Positions 60,216 through 64,000 of a stretch of DNA of 64,000 nt are shown piece by piece. The notes below the pieces were generated by a model. That model was not told the origin of the DNA and made no database searches. It saw nothing but the letters and a program-made list of their open reading frames with translations. A program made the translations under genes and the position numbers. The first letter of the stretch is position 1. Every line of letters starts with the position of its first letter. Source of the DNA: Vanessa cardui (lineage: Eukaryota; Arthropoda; Insecta; Lepidoptera; Nymphalidae); assembly GCF_905220365.1 (NCBI RefSeq), contig NC_061124.1, positions 12,898,501 through 12,962,500 on the forward strand. Direction: 5' to 3'.

Positions 60216-63200
60216 TTATTTCTGTATGTCTTTGTACTGGCGGTTGCTCCACTTGCGGTGCATGTGCTTCACGATGTAGAGCGGCAAGCAAGACACGAGT
60301 GTGATCGTTGTCACCTTCCACCAAAAGTCCCAGTGCCTTATGAAGTCTGCGTCTGTTTAACGGGACAGCACGATTAAAAACTAGATTTAACTAGATTTTG
60401 GTCATCAATAAGAGTCGAGATGGCCCAGTGGTTAGAACGCGCGCATCTTAACCGATGATTGCGGGTCAAACCCAGGCAAGCACCGCTGATTCATGTGCTT
60501 AATTTGTCTTTATAATTCATCTCGTGCTCAGCGGTGAAGGAAAACATCGTGAGGAAACCTGCATGTGACAAATTTCTTAGAAATTCTGCCACATGTGTAT
60601 TCCACCAACCCGCATTGGAACAGCGTGGTCGAATATGTTCCAAACCTTCTCCTCAAAGGGAGAGGAGGCCTTTAGACCAGCAGTAGGAATTTACAGGCTG
60701 TTGTTGTTGTTGTTGATCATCAAAAAAGTGGTTACAATGTTGTTAATAAAGGCGACGAAAGACGTAAGGACACACCATAGGGTCAATTAAAGTCGGACCC
60801 ATTGGGCCAAAATTCAATGACGCGGTTAGCTATTGGATAAACCCGGGCAAGGAGGTACATCTCAAAGCCCGTACCCGACCCAAAGTCCAAAAGGGAGGCA
60901 CTAACTCTCAAAGTCGACGAATAACACGGTGAACACTTTTTGGAAAGCTTTTTATTTATAAATTGTGTTATTATTTAATTTGATTCTCTAGTCTAGAATA
61001 GTCTCTTGATTACTTAAGAGTATATATACAACTATACTTTCACTAATTTATGAACACTATACATACCAAAGTAGGTGGTAAAGATGAGTAACGTGGCGGT
61101 GTACATGAGCAGACTGATGAGTTCCGCGAGGATCATGAGCCGGTGCCAGGTGTCCACGGTGAGCGCCACCATTATCAGCTCCGTCAGGATCAGCGCCGTG
61201 TAGCTGATCTCTACGATGTGGATCAGCTGCTCTTCAAATAGGACCAGCGCTCCGTACATTATGACACCACCTACGGATGTTATTTAATGAGAAATGCTGA
61301 CTGAGCCTAGATGACCCAGTGGTTAGAAGCCGTTACATCATAAATCATGATTACGGGTTCAAACCCAAGTAAACAACATGGAATATTCATGTGCTTAATT
61401 TGCGTTTATAATTCATCTCGTGCTCATTGGTGAAGAAAAACATTGCGAGTAAACCAGCATGTGTCTAATTTCATCGAAATTCTGCCACATGTGCATTCCA
61501 CCAACCCGCATTGGAACAGCGTGGTGGAATATGTTCTAAACCCTCTCCTTTTTACACAAATTAAGCACATATATATATAGTGGTGCTTGCCTGGGTTTGA
61601 ACTCGCAATCATCGGATAAGATGCACGTGTTCTAACCACTGGGCCATCTCACCTCTCGTAAGTAAGTTGGGTATTCCATGGATGAATTTTATCCATCAGG
61701 CATGTTTTGTGTCAATCGTAAGGGGTTAAGAAAATAAGTATAATTATTCAAATGTTTACCTTGATAAATAGATATTCCGATCCATATGTAAAACGTTTTG
61801 TACGACAGTTGTCGCCCTTTCGTCAACTGTTTGTATAGTTGTGGGTACCTCAGTGCTGTTGTACTTGATATATCCTTATCCAACACCTTTGAAAACATAT
61901 TAATGTATTATTTAAATGTATTAAAGAGAGAATACTATTACTATTGATATAGAACCTCAATGGTGCAATTTATCAGACATTGCACCATTGAGGTTTTATA
62001 TGAAGTCAATTTAAAACTAGTCGTAAGTGCTTTCATGTGCAAATATTGCCTTCATAAAAGGATAACTTTCTTCCACGATTATGCCCATTACATGTAGTCT
62101 ATTCCAACAACAAGAAATGTAAAGGCCAATAAACATTTTTGATAATTAATTGAAGCGATATCATTGGTCGAATTCCCGAATTTGTCTATGTATAATAGAT
62201 TCGCAAAAATTAGCGTTTTGTATACCGGCAATATTAACAGAACTTTGGAGATATAAATTATAATCAAGATCTGTACGTAGAACAAAATATAATACAGCTA
62301 ACTTATTTAAGTTTTGTTTATATTTACGCCTTCTTTGATTGGAATAGGCTTTGCAAATACTTCTCTAAAAAACTAACAGTACAGGCTGTAGTTTAACTAA
62401 TTTAAGGTACGAAACTTTATCAAACGGTCAAAATAAAAAGTATTAAATTCATAGAAAGTGACTGTGAACGTCAATGACAAAACTATGAAGATGTTTTTTT
62501 ATCTTTTCTTTTCTTTTTATCGTTTACTAGAAAGTTTGCATATATAATATGTTTTAATTGTATGACCTTACAGGCGCTTATATGTTTAAAATCGCATTTT
62601 ATCATTGAAATATTCGATCTCGCTCAATACGTTGTCGATCTATTATATTGAGTCGATAAGCTGTCAAAAGTTCATAGTCTATGGTTAAAGTACCAAGTAC
62701 GGTCAGTATAACAAATTATAATGTGATGGTGACTTACTAATGAAAACACTGGCAGCATAGTGAAAAGAGTTCCATAACCGACCATAAGGAATCCAGGGTA
62801 GAGTGATACTGACGAAAAGTAAAATACTACGGAGAACACAGCCTAGAAAAAGAAAAAAAGATATACAACAATTTCAACTTACTACTACGTGGGTATATCT
62901 TGACTAAACAGTGGATTTTTATTAACAAGTTATAATTTATTTACATAAAATATCTCTTAAAAAATCATTCATTCATCATTCATCATTAATCTTCTTGACT
63001 AGTAAAGAACTTAGGGATTGAGAGTATGTATCGAAATTACAAGAATACTAAGATAATTCAAAATATACTACTACAAATACGGTATCTATTTCTAGTTTCT
63101 AATATGTGAAATAGAAAAAATATGGTGTCGGAGTTTGAGAATTAATAAGAAATAGGGATATTAATAATGATAAATAAACAACTAGATAGTTTCAAAGGGA

Positions 63201-63974
63201 TTAATCAACTACAGTATTGATAAGAGTTCAATATTCCTCCAGATTCGATATTGAGGGCAGTATTATCGATTTCAAACAGTAATAACTTTTTTCTCCGACC
63301 TGCATGGTGGAGACGATGAGGCCGCGGTGCACGATGAAGAGGCAGAGCGCGGCGGAGCGCATGAGCGAGCGGCGCCCGTGCAGCAGCAGCAGGCGCGCCA
63401 GGCTCGCGAACGCGCGCACGCTCACGTCGCCCGCCAGCGACGCCGCGCGCCCCTCCGCGCCCGCGATGCCCACGCCTGCGCACGCGCACCCGTCACACCA
63501 GTATTGACGAACACCTACTTACTTACTGCACGCGTGCACGATCACTTCCGAGTTGTGATGGTGCGAATGACAGTCATTCGGTAACGATCTCTTTCAAATT
63601 TTTAGAGAAAATTATATTATGCACGAATCGACTGCCATGCAATTCCATTAATTTTAATTCTTGACAAGTTTGGATAAAAACTCTGCTACGAAGTTTTGCA
63701 CATTTAAAGGACTTAAAGCTCGAGAAGACGCTAACAATTTTTTAACCGATGCCCGTCCTGTGCTCCGTACATCCTTCACCCACTCACCCATATCCGCTTC
63801 CTGTATCATGGCGACGTCGTTCCCACCGTCCCCCACGGCGGCGACGACGAGCCCTCTGGCGCGCAACAGCCGCGCCACGCGAGCCTTCTGCGTGGGCGAG
63901 CAGCGCGCCACCACCACCCCCGAGCACTTGCACAGCAGCTCCACGAATTCCTCCTCGTACGACCGCAGACACAC
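60216..63974 (-). CDS. P4-type phospholipid-transporting ATPase, ATP9/Neo1 family (C-terminal 311 residues)
   Basis: Six exons right to left: 63788-63974, 63300-63475, 62738-62842, 61760-61886, 61067-61270 and 60216-60352. The first visible exon begins at a splice acceptor, so the gene continues past 64000. P4 ATPases flip phospholipids; ATP9/Neo1 members act in Golgi/endosome trafficking and do not need a CDC50 partner (family knowledge). Visible: RCSPTQKARV and the hinge GDGGNDVAMIQEAD of the P domain, GRRSLMRSAALCLFIVHRGL, then the membrane bundle with VSLYPGFLMVGYGTLFTMLP, DKDISSTTALRYPQLYKQLT, TKGRQLSYKTF and TALILTELIMVAL. It ends in a basic tail, HMHRKWSNRQYKDIQK. The DKTGT phosphorylation site lies outside the window. 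The first two exons are extremely GC-rich. The second has an unusual GTCGGA donor. The introns hold SINEs. Confidence 0.93.
60414..60717 (+). repeat. tRNA-derived SINE, copy 7
   Basis: A full-length copy in the last ATP9 intron, from GAGTCGAGATGGCCCAGTGG to GGCTGTTGTTGTTGTTG. Flanking TCATCAATAAG and TCATCAAAAAAG are likely decayed target-site duplications. Confidence 0.9.
61306..61653. repeat. Inverted SINE pair in an ATP9 intron
   Basis: A plus-strand copy (61306-61551), lacking its 3' tail, runs directly into the minus-strand head of another copy (about 61553-61653: TGAACTCGCAATCATCGG, CTAACCACTGGGCCATCTCA). The two tRNA-like heads point outwards, so a transcript could fold them together. 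Confidence 0.8.
61953..61995. repeat. Perfect 17-bp hairpin in an ATP9 intron
   Basis: AACCTCAATGGTGCAAT (61953-61969) and ATTGCACCATTGAGGTT (61979-61995) form a stem with a 9-base loop. It lies upstream, in gene direction, of the exon at 61760-61886. Confidence 0.75.
62099..62347. mobile_element. CTATTCCAA-family MITE in an ATP9 intron
   Basis: It begins CTATTCCAACAACAAG and ends TTCTTTGATTGGAATAG, giving 9-bp terminal inverted repeats CTATTCCAA/TTGGAATAG. The interior has the family's GATATCATTGGTCGAATT stretch. Confidence 0.75.
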
Positions 63975-64000
63975 CTATGTGATAAATATGCCATGTAGGT

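Noticed and set aside
63205..63584. Arginine/alanine-rich open frames
   Set aside because: They are shadows of the GC-rich ATP9 exon 63300-63475; the protein-supported frame is on the minus strand.

Overview
The window looks like nuclear DNA of a lepidopteran insect, probably a butterfly. It is AT-rich, its genes are split by GT-AG introns, and short local GC-rich exons stand out. It is crowded with element types typical of Lepidoptera: tRNA-derived SINEs whose body ends in a TTTACAGGCTGTTGTTGTTG tail, an RTE-type LINE, a Jockey/CR1-type LINE, and several MITE families. The species cannot be named from sequence alone.

Layout: (1) 1-3042, intergenic and repeat-rich. (2) 3043-7389 (+), a five-exon Lifeguard/TMBIM4-type membrane protein. 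(3) 8691-12572 (-), a seven-exon ZAD plus zinc-finger transcription factor. (4) 14021-18875 (+), a thirteen-exon WD40 protein of the PWP1 family. (5) 20590-33489 (-), a nine-exon cytosolic aspartate aminotransferase (GOT1). (6) 34562-34825 (-) and 35309-35536 (+), two short intronless head-to-head paralogues, possibly NDUFA3-like complex I accessory subunits. (7) 36275-53924 (-), an eighteen-exon replication factor C large subunit (RFC1), whose introns hold two LINEs, a TSD-flanked retro-insertion, a MITE and SINEs. (8) 54692-56446 (+), an intronless 584-residue predicted single-pass membrane protein that I do not recognise. (9) 60216-63974 (-), the last six exons of a P4-type ATPase of the ATP9/Neo1 family, running off the right edge.

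These are ordinary, functionally unrelated housekeeping or regulatory genes. I see no operon-like or multi-gene pathway logic, no CRISPR array, and no complete rRNA or tRNA gene. I assembled exons by following splice sites and codon phase. Coding lengths came out divisible by three in every gene: 246, 419, 461, 409, 1011 and 311+ residues.

The unusual material is structural. A 185-bp stretch occurs identically in an intron and the 3' UTR of the TMBIM gene. Tandem duplications carry an exon's 3' end plus its splice donor into the following intron in both GOT1 (131-bp unit, three copies) and RFC1 (about 110-bp unit, two copies). Transposable elements sit only tens of bases from RFC1 splice acceptors. 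There are several perfect hairpins and nested insertions. The best candidates for undescribed protein biology are the 584-residue membrane protein and the divergent pair of small mitochondrial-like paralogues.
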